Assembly (NCBI GenBank): GCA_017613475.1
Contig: JAGADT010000023.1
Coordinates: 1 to 8,845 of the forward strand
Reading direction: 5' to 3'
Source of the DNA: Desulfovibrionaceae bacterium
Lineage (GTDB): Bacteria > Desulfobacterota > Desulfovibrionia > Desulfovibrionales > Desulfovibrionaceae
DNA: 8,845 nucleotides
Positions 1 to 5,788 of this stretch are shown here, piece by piece. Numbering within the stretch: position 1 is the first letter of the stretch; each line of letters opens with the position of its first letter. Position numbers and translations under genes: made by a program. The notes beneath the pieces are model-generated. The model saw only the letters and a list, made by a program, of their open reading frames with translations. It ran no database searches and was not told where the DNA came from.

Positions 1-360
1 GGCAGCAATGCCGACAGTGCCAGCGCCCTGGCCCAGGCCCGCCGCCGCGACGGCGGCGGAGGCGGAGGCGGCATTTACGACCTATACGCAGGCATGGTCC
101 AGCTGGCTGTCATGGAACACTGGCATCCCCGTATGTACAGCGGCAGCAATCTCATGACCAGCGTGTGCGTAAAGCTTGACGCCAATGGCAAGGTCCTGGA
201 CGCAAGGGTAGAGCGCAGCTCCGGCCAAAAAAATTACGACGCCCTGGCCATCAACGCCGTTATGAGCGCCAAGATGCCCAAGCCCCCCACGCCGGCGCAG
301 CAGAACCTCCTCCTCCATTTCAGGCCGAAAGGCGCCAAGGTCGCGCCCTCCAACAAATGA
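1..360 (+). CDS. tolA: TolA C-terminal domain (5'-truncated by window edge)
   Basis: This is the 3' end of a gene for TolA, the inner-membrane-anchored periplasmic protein that links TolQR to TolB/Pal and takes part in outer-membrane constriction at division. The reading frame is open from base 1. An Ala/Arg-rich stretch and a run of seven Gly codons (52-72) form the end of the flexible linker. A TolA/TonB-type C-terminal domain follows, running from YAGMVQLAVMEHW through VKLDANGKVLDARVERSSG and NYDALAINAVMSAKMPKPPT to LLLHFRP. This matches the order of elements in E. coli TolA (YAGQI..., LRIKLAPDG..., AALAAAKLAKIPKPP, LDFKP). About ten extra residues follow the usual end. tolB lies downstream on the same strand, which supports TolA over a general TonB. 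The N-terminal membrane helix and most of the linker lie outside the window. Confidence 0.82.
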   Translation, partial: GSNADSASALAQARRRDGGGGGGGIYDLYAGMVQLAVMEHWHPRMYSGSNLMTSVCVKLDANGKVLDARVERSSGQKNYDALAINAVMSAKMPKPPTPAQQNLLLHFRPKGAKVAPSNK

Positions 361-517
361 AGGGATGTTCAATGAACCGGCTGAAGTTTCTGCCTGCATT
401 CGTCCTTGCCCGATTCCTGGCCTTTGCCGCTGCAAGGACCTGCCCCAGGACTTCACGCCGGAGCAGAAGCGCCTGCTTATCGATTTCGATCCGCTGAATA
501 TGGTGAACGACCGCTAG
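361..517 (+). pseudogene. Broken duplicate of the tolB-start / tolA-end junction
   Basis: This stretch between tolA and tolB is not a working gene. Bases 361-422 are a diverged copy of the tolB start at 560-621, including the ribosome-site context ggatgttca before ATG 372. The copy encodes MNRLKFLPAFVLARFLA against MNRLRFLLAFVLALFLT in the real gene, roughly 80% identical bases by hand count. It then runs into a sequence like the end of tolA. In the frame of 437-517 it reads KDLPQDFTPEQKRLL IDFDPL and on to a TAG stop, which lines up codon for codon with KMPKPPTPAQQNLLL HFRP of the intact tolA (about 72% identity over 39 bases). The two parts are in different frames, and the frame opened by ATG 372 ends at a TGA at 495-497. 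The simplest reading is an old tandem duplication of the tolA-end/tolB-start junction that has decayed. Confidence 0.65.
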
Positions 518-570
518 CTTCTCCCTTTGCCCCCATAACCCTTCATCCGGCTGACAAAAAGGAATGTTCA

Positions 571-1887
571 ATGAACCGGCTGAGATTTCTCCTTGCATTT
601 GTTCTCGCTCTTTTTCTGACCCATGCCGGACTGGCTCAGGCCGATGTGCAGGTTGACATTTACGGAGGAGACGGCCAAGCCCGCTCCAACCTCGCCATGG
701 CCGCTCCACTTACAGGTTCGAACCAGCAGGCCACCAGCAACGGCGCCAAGCTTGACACCGCCATCCGCGAAAACCTCGCCTTTGTTCCCTTCCTGAGCCT
801 CATGGATTCCAAATCCATCCCCGGCGGCACGGTGCTGAACGGCTACCAGATGCCCAACCTTGACCTCAACCGCTTCCAGCTGGCGGGAGCCGACATGCTC
901 ATTACTGCCGGCTGGCCCTCCGGCGATAAAAACGGCTCCACCGTTGAAATGCGCCTGTATGGAACCGCTGCGGGCAACTTTATTTTCGGCAAGGCCTATG
1001 ACAACGTTCGCTCCTCCAACATCCAGGAAACGGCGGACAGGTTCTGCGCTGACCTTATGGAAGCGCTCACGGGCCAGAGCTATTTCTTCCGCGGCACGCT
1101 CGCCTTTGTGAAAAGCGCCCGCAGCGCCCGGCAGCGCAATGTCTGGATTGTAAAGCCAACCGGCAAGGGGCTGCGCCAGATCTCCTCCATTCCGGGCATT
1201 GCCATGTCGCCTTCATGGTCGCCGGACGGCCGCTACCTTGTGTTCTCCCACATTGATGACAGCACGCACTCCCTCGCCGTATGGAACAGGGCCACAGGTC
1301 AGATGCAGCGCATCCGCTTCCCCGGCAACACCGTCATCGCCCCCGCCTTTCTGCCGGACAACCGCGTGGCCGTGAGCCTTTCGCGCGCCGGCGGCTACCC
1401 GGATATCTACCTGCTGAACCGTTCCTTCCAGAAAGAGCGCGGGCTTGAACGCAGCCCCTCCATCAACGTCTCGCCCACCTTTGATTCCACGGGCACCAAG
1501 ATGGCCTTCTGCTCCAGCCGGCTGGGCGGCCCGCAGATCTTCCTGAAAAACCTCAGCACCGGCTCTGTCATCCGCGTGTCCCACGGCGGCTCATACAACA
1601 CCGAGCCCTGCATCAGCCCGGACGGCACGCTCGTTGCCTATACCAAGCATACAGGCTCGGGATACCGCATTTTCGTGCATGACCTCGCCACGAATTCAGA
1701 GCGCCAGGTCACCTATGGCCCCGGCAATGACGAACATCCCGCCTTCGCGCCGGACAGCTACTTTTTGGCCTTCACCTCCACGCGTTCCGGCGGGAGGAAA
1801 ATCTACCTCACCAGCCGCCATGGCGGCTCGGCAAAGCTCGTTCCCACCGGCGCGGGCGACGCTTCCTTCCCCCGCTGGGGCCTGTAG
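571..1887 (+). CDS. tolB: TolB, periplasmic component of the Tol-Pal system
   Basis: TolB is a soluble periplasmic protein that shuttles between Pal and TolA and supports outer-membrane integrity and division. The product is 438 residues, normal for the family. Residues 1-24 are a Sec signal peptide (MNRLRF, a hydrophobic core, then AQA just before Asp25). An N-terminal TolB domain follows (DLNRFQLAGADMLITAGW, TADRFCADLMEALTG, FRGTLAFVKS). From about residue 205 to the end is a beta-propeller of PD40/WD-like blades: PSWSPDGRYLVFS, PAFLPDNRVAVSLS, PTFDSTGTKMAFCSS, PCISPDGTLVAYTK and PAFAPDSYFLAFTSTR. The frame is open further upstream to an ATG at 406, but I chose ATG 571 because it opens the signal peptide and follows AAGGA with 7-8 bases of spacing. 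It lies downstream of tolA. Unusually, pal does not follow; a terminator does. Confidence 0.93.
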   Translation: MNRLRFLLAFVLALFLTHAGLAQADVQVDIYGGDGQARSNLAMAAPLTGSNQQATSNGAKLDTAIRENLAFVPFLSLMDSKSIPGGTVLNGYQMPNLDLNRFQLAGADMLITAGWPSGDKNGSTVEMRLYGTAAGNFIFGKAYDNVRSSNIQETADRFCADLMEALTGQSYFFRGTLAFVKSARSARQRNVWIVKPTGKGLRQISSIPGIAMSPSWSPDGRYLVFSHIDDSTHSLAVWNRATGQMQRIRFPGNTVIAPAFLPDNRVAVSLSRAGGYPDIYLLNRSFQKERGLERSPSINVSPTFDSTGTKMAFCSSRLGGPQIFLKNLSTGSVIRVSHGGSYNTEPCISPDGTLVAYTKHTGSGYRIFVHDLATNSERQVTYGPGNDEHPAFAPDSYFLAFTSTRSGGRKIYLTSRHGGSAKLVPTGAGDASFPRWGL

Positions 1888-1907
1888 GCCCTGAAAAGCA
1901 AGGATCC

Positions 1908-1947
1908 AAAAGGCGCGTGCTGCATACCGCAGGGCACGCGCCTTTTT
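1908..1947 (+). terminator. Rho-independent terminator after tolB
   Basis: A perfect 10-bp stem (AGGCGCGTGC at 1911-1920 with GCACGCGCCT at 1934-1943) has a 13-base loop and is followed by a T-rich tail at 1943-1947. A-T pairs at its base extend the stem by three (1908-1910 with 1944-1946), so it may act in both directions. It starts 20 bases after the tolB stop and ends the tol transcript. Confidence 0.9.
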
Positions 1948-1956
1948 ATTGGATCA

Positions 1957-1996
1957 GTGAATCATTGGATTACGGCTTGCAGAAGCAAAGATTCAC
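1957..1996 (+). promoter_or_regulatory. Inverted repeat in the leader of the SDR gene
   Basis: GTGAATC (1957-1963) and GATTCAC (1990-1996) form a perfect 7-bp inverted repeat. Inside it TTGC (1977-1980) can pair with GCAA (1985-1988) around a 4-base loop. It lies between the tolB terminator and the SDR start, 45 bases before that start. It could be an operator or a structured mRNA leader, and its role is unknown. I do not see a convincing -35/-10 pair in 1950-2041. Confidence 0.35.
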
Positions 1997-2041
1997 GGCA
2001 GGCTCCCTCAACAAATACAGAAAACGCAAAAGTCCGCACCC

Positions 2042-2779
2042 ATGCCAACCATGCTTGTCCTCGGCGCGTCTTCCGCCATTGCCCAGGCAGCGGCCGCGCG
2101 CTTTGCCGCCCATGGCTGGAGGCTCTTCCTCGCCGGCAGGAATGCCGCCGATCTGGAGGCGCTTGCTGAGCGTATTGCAGCCCGCACCGGCCAGCGCCCC
2201 GCGTGTTTCCTCTTTGACATCCTGGATGATGCCGCCGGCATGGAGCGCTTCCTGGACAGCCTGCCCTGCCTGCCGGATGCCGTGCTCTGCGCGGTCGGGA
2301 TGCTTGCCGAAAAAAGCCCTGATGCAGAGCCTGACGCCGAGCTTGCGGAGCGCATCCTGCAGACGAACTTCAACGGCCCGGTGCGCATGCTGCGCCTCAT
2401 TGCCGGGCGCTTCAGGCAGCGGGGGAGCGGCCTCATCATCGGGATTTCTTCCGTTGCCGGAGACCGGGGGCGGGGCGCCAATCCCCTTTACGGAAGCGCC
2501 AAGGCCGGGCTGAGCGCCTTTCTCTCCGGCCTGCGCAGCCGCCTTGCCCCATACGGCGTGCGCGTGCTCACGGTCAAGCCCGGACTCATAGAGAGCCGCA
2601 TGACGGAAGGGCGCCCGCTGCCCCGCCTGCTCATCGCAAGCCCCGAACACGCGGCCAAGGATATTTACGCCGCGGTTGCGCATCACGCCGACACGGTCTA
2701 TACGCCGCGCTGGTGGCGCATGGTCATGGCGGCCGTATGCCTCCTCCCTGAAGCCCTGTTCAAGCGCATCCGCCGCTGA
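2042..2779 (+). CDS. Short-chain dehydrogenase/reductase (DprE2-like SDR)
   Basis: A 245-residue NAD(P)-dependent oxidoreductase of the classical SDR fold. The nucleotide-binding motif is GASSAIA (residues 8-14), a form also seen in DprE2-type sugar reductases. AGR at 31-33 suggests NADP preference. N109 lies in the TNF motif, and the catalytic triad appears as S137, Y150 and K154 (YGSAK), followed by VRVLTVKPGLIESRM. The C-terminus (about 220-245, YTPRWWRMVMAAVCLL and a basic end) is hydrophobic and may sit against the membrane, as in relatives acting on lipid-linked sugars. The substrate cannot be read from sequence. The DprE1-type oxidase partner, often adjacent in other genomes, is not next to it here. 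The ribosome site is weak; ATG 2051 is an alternative start that keeps the nucleotide-binding motif. It appears to be a single-gene unit, with the tol terminator before it and the fic regulatory region after it. Confidence 0.85.
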   Translation: MPTMLVLGASSAIAQAAAARFAAHGWRLFLAGRNAADLEALAERIAARTGQRPACFLFDILDDAAGMERFLDSLPCLPDAVLCAVGMLAEKSPDAEPDAELAERILQTNFNGPVRMLRLIAGRFRQRGSGLIIGISSVAGDRGRGANPLYGSAKAGLSAFLSGLRSRLAPYGVRVLTVKPGLIESRMTEGRPLPRLLIASPEHAAKDIYAAVAHHADTVYTPRWWRMVMAAVCLLPEALFKRIRR

Positions 2780-2865
2780 CAGCCGGCGCATCCTGTATAG
2801 AACTCTCCCCCGCAAATGCCCTGCGGAAGACTATAAGACCCCAAGGCAGGCGGGCCTGGCCCCGC

Positions 2866-2894
2866 TTGCAAGGCGCCAGCTATGCCAGTAGCAT
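2866..2894 (+). promoter_or_regulatory. Candidate sigma-70-type promoter upstream of fic
   Basis: TTGCAA (2866-2871) and TAGCAT (2889-2894) each match the -35 and -10 consensus at four of six positions, with an ideal 17-base spacer. Transcription would begin near 2901, shortly before the small ORF at 2929. The match is modest, so this is a prediction only. The rest of the gap after the SDR stop (2780-2865) shows no clear element. Confidence 0.35.
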
Positions 2895-2896
2895 AG
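2880..2896 (+). promoter_or_regulatory. Operator-like palindrome over the candidate -10
   Basis: CTATGC (2880-2885) and GCATAG (2891-2896) form a perfect 6-bp inverted repeat with a 5-base centre. It overlaps the predicted -10 of the fic promoter, a typical place for a repressor site. The Fic protein carries its own winged helix, so self-regulation is possible but not shown. Confidence 0.4.
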
Positions 2897-2928
2897 GCAG
2901 CCTAAGAATAAATACAAGGAGTGGGTTC

Positions 2929-3069
2929 ATGGCACCCTCAGCTATCCTCATTGGCGGCGGATCATTCTGGGGAATCCGCGGGCAAAAGTGCTGCTGTCTT
3001 GATAAGGCAGCGCTTTTGGAGGACGGGAGCAGGCTGCCGGCCGACAGCCGGGGAGGCTCAGGCAGATGA
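2929..3069 (+). CDS. Small ORF (46 aa), possible leader peptide or gene remnant
   Basis: I do not recognise this as a known gene. ATG 2929 follows a strong ribosome site, AAGGAG (2916-2921), with 7 bases of spacing. The stop TGA at 3067-3069 overlaps the fic start ATG at 3066, so translation of the two may be coupled. The peptide starts MAPSAILIGGGSFWGIRG. This resembles the active-site stretch of methionine sulfoxide reductase MsrA (AILAGGCFWG), but with Ser in place of the catalytic Cys and no similarity afterwards, so it may be a decayed 5' fragment or chance. Residues 21-23 are three Cys in a row (2989-2997), lying in the 5' arm of a 12-bp hairpin, which is the layout of an attenuation leader. 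It lacks the [ST]xxxE[GN] motif of Fic antitoxins, so it is not an obvious FicA. Confidence 0.4.
   Translation: MAPSAILIGGGSFWGIRGQKCCCLDKAALLEDGSRLPADSRGGSGR
2983..3018 (+). promoter_or_regulatory. Strong hairpin in fic leader
   Basis: CAAAAGTGCTGC (2983-2994) pairs with GCAGCGCTTTTG (3007-3018) over 12 bp with one G-T wobble and a 12-base loop. The 5' arm contains two of the three tandem Cys codons of the small ORF. T's lie at the base of the 3' arm but no T tail follows, so it is a weak terminator at best. It may act as an attenuator or mRNA stability element. A smaller stem (3032-3036 with 3045-3049) lies between it and the fic ribosome site GGAGG (3052-3056). Confidence 0.5.
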
Positions 3070-4157
3070 GTTCAGGGAAATACATTCCCCCGTACACAGT
3101 GAGCGGCAAGGCAATGAACCTGATCGCCGAGATTGCTGCCGCTGTGGAACGCTACAGGATCCTGCTTGAAGGCCCTGACGGAGTGCGCCTGCGCAGGATC
3201 AACCACATCCGCACGATACGCGGCACGACCGCCATCGAAGGCAATACGCTTACAGAGGAGCAGATCACGGCGGTCCTCGCCGGCAGGCACGTGGCAGGGC
3301 CGCAGCGCGAAATTGACGAGGTCAAAGGAGCGCATGAGGCTTACATGGCCATAGAGTCGTTCAATCCGTATTCCATCGACGATCTTCTCAAAGCTCATGG
3401 TCTCCTGACAAAGGGGCTTGTGGACCGCGCGGGAATGTTCCGGAACTGTAACGTCGGCGTCATGGACGGCCTCGGCAACGTCATCCACATGGCTCCGCCC
3501 TATGCCAACGTCCCGTCGCTTGTAAAAGACCTTTTCGCATGGCTTGCTGATTCCGAAGACCCCGTGCTGATAAAGAGCTGCGTGTTTCACTACGAGCTTG
3601 AGTTCATCCATCCGTTCCAAGACGGCAACGGCAGGGTCGGGCGGCTTTGGCAGACCGCGCTCCTTGGCTCCTGGCGCAGGGAATTGTACGGTGTTCCGGT
3701 CGAAAACATCGTATGGGCGCATCAGCAGGAATACTATCAGGCGATCAGCGCATCAAGTGCCAAGGGGGAATCAGGGCCTTTCATCGACTTCATGCTCGAC
3801 AAGATCCTCCGCACGCTCAGGGCAAAAGACAAGGCCCATGGGGCCGCCGCCCAGAAAAGCAGCCGGAAAGTTAACCAGAAAACTAACCAGGAAACTAGCC
3901 AGAAAAGCAGCCAGAAAATAATGGCCGTGATGAAATCCATGCCGGACGTCACATTGGCTGAACTGGCAGAGGCGACGGGGCTTTCCATAGCCGGAGTGAA
4001 ATGGAACATCCGCAGGCTGAAAGAGGCGAACCTCGTGCGCCGCGTCGGGCCGGACAAGGGCGGCCATTGGGAAGTAATCATGCCTGCCGCGGCAGAAGGC
4101 CAGGGCAAACCTTCCCCGATGGAAAAGAGCTCGGGAAGGAAAACGCCGAACAGCTGA
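3066..4157 (+). CDS. Fic family protein with class II inhibitory motif and C-terminal winged helix
   Basis: Fic enzymes usually transfer AMP from ATP to Ser, Thr or Tyr of a target protein. The 363-residue product has the full active-site motif HPFQDGNGRVGR at 182-193 (catalytic H182; phosphate/metal residues D186, N188, R190, R193). The N-terminal inhibitory motif [ST]xxxE[GN] is present as T54-T-A-I-E58-G59, which marks a class II Fic held off by its own helix, with E58 as the inhibitory Glu. Residues 1-60 form the usual N-terminal Fic domain. Residues 262-285 are a Gln/Lys/Ser repeat linker, and about 285-340 is a winged helix-turn-helix (VTLAELAEATGLSIAGVKWN, then IRRLKEANLVRRVG), likely DNA-binding. 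The start follows GGAGG with 9 bases of spacing. It overlaps the stop of the small ORF upstream by ATGA. The target is unknown, and the winged helix suggests a link to gene regulation. Confidence 0.93.
   Translation: MSSGKYIPPYTVSGKAMNLIAEIAAAVERYRILLEGPDGVRLRRINHIRTIRGTTAIEGNTLTEEQITAVLAGRHVAGPQREIDEVKGAHEAYMAIESFNPYSIDDLLKAHGLLTKGLVDRAGMFRNCNVGVMDGLGNVIHMAPPYANVPSLVKDLFAWLADSEDPVLIKSCVFHYELEFIHPFQDGNGRVGRLWQTALLGSWRRELYGVPVENIVWAHQQEYYQAISASSAKGESGPFIDFMLDKILRTLRAKDKAHGAAAQKSSRKVNQKTNQETSQKSSQKIMAVMKSMPDVTLAELAEATGLSIAGVKWNIRRLKEANLVRRVGPDKGGHWEVIMPAAAEGQGKPSPMEKSSGRKTPNS
3849..3920 (+). repeat. Six 12-base tandem repeats in the Fic linker
   Basis: Six in-frame units of 12 bases (consensus AGCCAGAAAAST) lie back to back. 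They encode tetrapeptides AQKS, SRKV, NQKT, NQET, SQKS and SQKI (residues 262-285). They separate the catalytic domain from the winged helix. Change in copy number would alter linker length without breaking the frame. Confidence 0.85.
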
Positions 4158-4187
4158 ACCAGGCGGACAAACAATTTTCATCCAAAC

Positions 4188-4221
4188 GGAGCCAGCTGTC
4201 AGATCAGGCCTGAACGGCTCC
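4188..4221 (+). promoter_or_regulatory. Inverted repeat in the fic-MATE gap
   Basis: GGAGCC (4188-4193) can pair with GGCTCC (4216-4221). Within it TCAG (4199-4202) can pair with CTGA (4210-4213), and TCAGGCCTGA (4204-4213) is a perfect palindrome. It precedes the terminator hairpin at 4240 by under 20 bases, so both would sit in the 5' leader of any MATE transcript starting upstream. Function unknown. Confidence 0.3.
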
Positions 4222-4239
4222 ACCTAACCCAAGGAATAA

Positions 4240-4266
4240 CGCGGCCTTTCGTCAGCCGCGCTTTTT
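4240..4266 (+). terminator. Terminator hairpin between fic and the MATE gene
   Basis: CGCGGC (4240-4245) pairs with GCCGCG (4255-4260) around a 9-base loop and is followed by five T's (4262-4266). It is a short but GC-rich intrinsic terminator. Only 12 bases separate the T run from the MATE start codon, so it may serve as an attenuator for that gene as well as the end of fic. Confidence 0.7.
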
Positions 4267-4278
4267 GCAAAGGACCTT

Positions 4279-5679
4279 ATGCCAGCGCACGATGCATTGC
4301 CTACCTGGGCGGAACTGTTCAAATTAACGCTGCCGCAGATGGGGCTCATGCTTTGCCACCTCATCATTTCGATGACGGACATCTGGGCCGCCGGCGTTCT
4401 CGGCCCTGAAGTGCAGGCCGCTGTGGGCGTGATCACGCAGATCTTTGCCATGATGATGTTGCTGACCTCGCTCATAGGCAGCGGGTGCATGGCCACGGTA
4501 AGCCAGAGCCTTGGCGCGGGGCTGAAACTGCGTGCCAGCCGTTATGCCGGGCTCATTGTTATGCTTTCTGCCTGCGGGGGAACAGCCGTTGCCCTGATGG
4601 CCTTTGCGGCAGAGCCGCTGATTTTTTCCATTATGGGCGTGAGCAGCGATATCCGCCCCGCGCTCACCGTGTTTTTTGCCGCCTACTGCTGCCAGCTGCC
4701 CTTCTATTATGTGCTCATCATGATCAATTCGATTTTCCGGGCGCACAAGAAGGTGCTGTTTCCCCTGCTGACGCTTGCGCTCATGACCGTTGCCAATGTG
4801 GTGGGAGACTGCGGCTTTGGGCTTGGCATGGCAGGCATGCCTGCCTTTGGCGTTGCCGGCATCGCGTGGACGACCTTTGCGGCGGCCCTTTTGGGACTTG
4901 CCTCCAATATTGCCCTGGCTGTGGGGCTGGGCGTGCTTTCGCGCGTGTCGTTTGCCCCGTGGCGCTGGTGCCGCAGGGCCATGCCCTACCTTTTCCGCGT
5001 TGGCGTCCCCGCTGCCGCGGGGCAGATCATCATGCAGGCAGGCAGCCTTGCCACGCTTGCCATTGTCAGCGCTCTCCCGTCCGGAAGCACGCCAGCGCTT
5101 GCAGGCATGAGCCTTGGCTCGCGCGTCCATTCCTTCCTCATGTTTCCGCTTGGGGCGTTCAGCATGTCCATGGCCATCCTGGGCGGGCATCTTCTGGGGG
5201 CCGGCAGGACGGAGGCGCTGTTTGCCTTTGGCAGGAAGACAGCCTTCGCGACAGGTGCGGCGCTGCTTGCGCCTTCCCTCCTGCTCTGGATCTTCCGCGG
5301 GCAGGCAGCCGCCCTGTTTTCCGATGATGCCGAGGTCATTGGCCAGGCATCCCTTTTCCTGATGTTTTCCTGCCTTGGAGGACCGCTTTCAGGCGTTACG
5401 GGGATACTGCATGGCGTTTTCGCAGGGGCAGGGGCCACCTCCCTCTCCTGCCGCATCGGCGCTGTCACCTCCTGGGCAGTGGGCATCCCCCTTGCGTGGC
5501 TGACGGGCATATGGCTGGGGTGGGGGCCTGGGGGGATTTATGCGTCAGGCTTTGCCGCGCAGGTGGCAGGCGCAGCCTGGACGCTGCTCTTATTCCATCA
5601 GAAAAAGTGGATTGCGTTCGGCATGAGAAGAAGACAAGATTCGTCTGTGAATCGTCTCTTCCGGGCGAACGAACAATGA
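4279..5679 (+). CDS. MATE family efflux transporter
   Basis: A 466-residue inner-membrane protein of the MATE family, which exports drugs or metabolites in exchange for Na+ or H+. It shows about twelve hydrophobic segments in two related halves. The first half has the TM1 motif with an Asp at residue 34 (SMTDIWAAG), at the place of the conserved TM1 Asp of NorM-type carriers, and the family element ATVSQSLGAG (72-81). The second half starts near VGVPAAAGQIIMQAGSLATL and has the matching stretch FPLGAFSMSMAILGGHLLGAG. The C-terminal tail is basic and soluble. The ribosome site AAAGGA (4269-4274) is only 4 bases from the ATG and directly behind a terminator hairpin. No promoter can fit between hairpin and gene. 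The substrate cannot be predicted. It converges on the restriction gene. Confidence 0.92.
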   Translation: MPAHDALPTWAELFKLTLPQMGLMLCHLIISMTDIWAAGVLGPEVQAAVGVITQIFAMMMLLTSLIGSGCMATVSQSLGAGLKLRASRYAGLIVMLSACGGTAVALMAFAAEPLIFSIMGVSSDIRPALTVFFAAYCCQLPFYYVLIMINSIFRAHKKVLFPLLTLALMTVANVVGDCGFGLGMAGMPAFGVAGIAWTTFAAALLGLASNIALAVGLGVLSRVSFAPWRWCRRAMPYLFRVGVPAAAGQIIMQAGSLATLAIVSALPSGSTPALAGMSLGSRVHSFLMFPLGAFSMSMAILGGHLLGAGRTEALFAFGRKTAFATGAALLAPSLLLWIFRGQAAALFSDDAEVIGQASLFLMFSCLGGPLSGVTGILHGVFAGAGATSLSCRIGAVTSWAVGIPLAWLTGIWLGWGPGGIYASGFAAQVAGAAWTLLLFHQKKWIAFGMRRRQDSSVNRLFRANEQ

Positions 5680-5734
5680 AAAAGAAAAGATCTGCATTTC
5701 CCCAGTCCTGAAAAAATATGGGGTTCAGCGTTCC

Positions 5735-5771
5735 AGGGCTCTCCGGGCACTGCCCGCGGGGGCTTTTTTTT
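5735..5771 (+). terminator. Terminator after the MATE gene
   Basis: A hairpin with a perfect 5-bp top (CGGGC 5744-5748 with GCCCG 5752-5756, 3-base loop) has a longer imperfect GC/GU lower stem. Eight T's follow at 5764-5771. It ends the MATE transcript 56 bases after its stop. For the convergent restriction gene I see no clear terminator: the only A run on the + strand (5711-5716) is about 18 bases from the hairpin. Confidence 0.75.
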
Positions 5772-5788
5772 GCGGCCGCAGGTGGCTT

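Noticed and set aside
52..72. GGN repeat at the window start as a regulatory repeat
   Set aside because: It encodes a seven-Gly linker in TolA, which is ordinary for this protein.
372..497. A small gene from ATG 372 with a TolB-like signal peptide
   Set aside because: After 15-20 residues it runs into an out-of-frame tolA tail and encodes an Arg/Ser-rich stretch, so it is a remnant and not a working gene.
406..570. A longer TolB starting at ATG 406
   Set aside because: The extra 55 residues precede a perfect signal peptide that starts at 571 with its own ribosome site, and the same bases are explained by the duplicated junction.
1970..2815. A 281-residue minus-strand frame across the SDR gene
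   Set aside because: The + strand holds a complete SDR with all catalytic residues. The opposite frame shows no family resemblance.
2929..3069. The small ORF as a FicA-type antitoxin
   Set aside because: Its position and overlap fit, but it lacks the [ST]xxxE[GN] inhibitory motif, and the Fic protein already carries its own (T54 to G59).
4324..5190. A 288-residue reading frame on the minus strand across the MATE gene
   Set aside because: It is rich in His, Gly, Arg and Lys without any domain and is antisense to a clear transporter: a high-GC shadow frame.
5676..5711. An 11-codon ORF overlapping the MATE stop by ATGA
   Set aside because: No ribosome site of note and no resemblance to a known peptide; too short to support.
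5708..5728. A terminator for the minus-strand restriction gene
   Set aside because: CTGAA/TTCAG gives only a 5-bp weak stem and the A run lies inside its loop, so it does not have terminator geometry.
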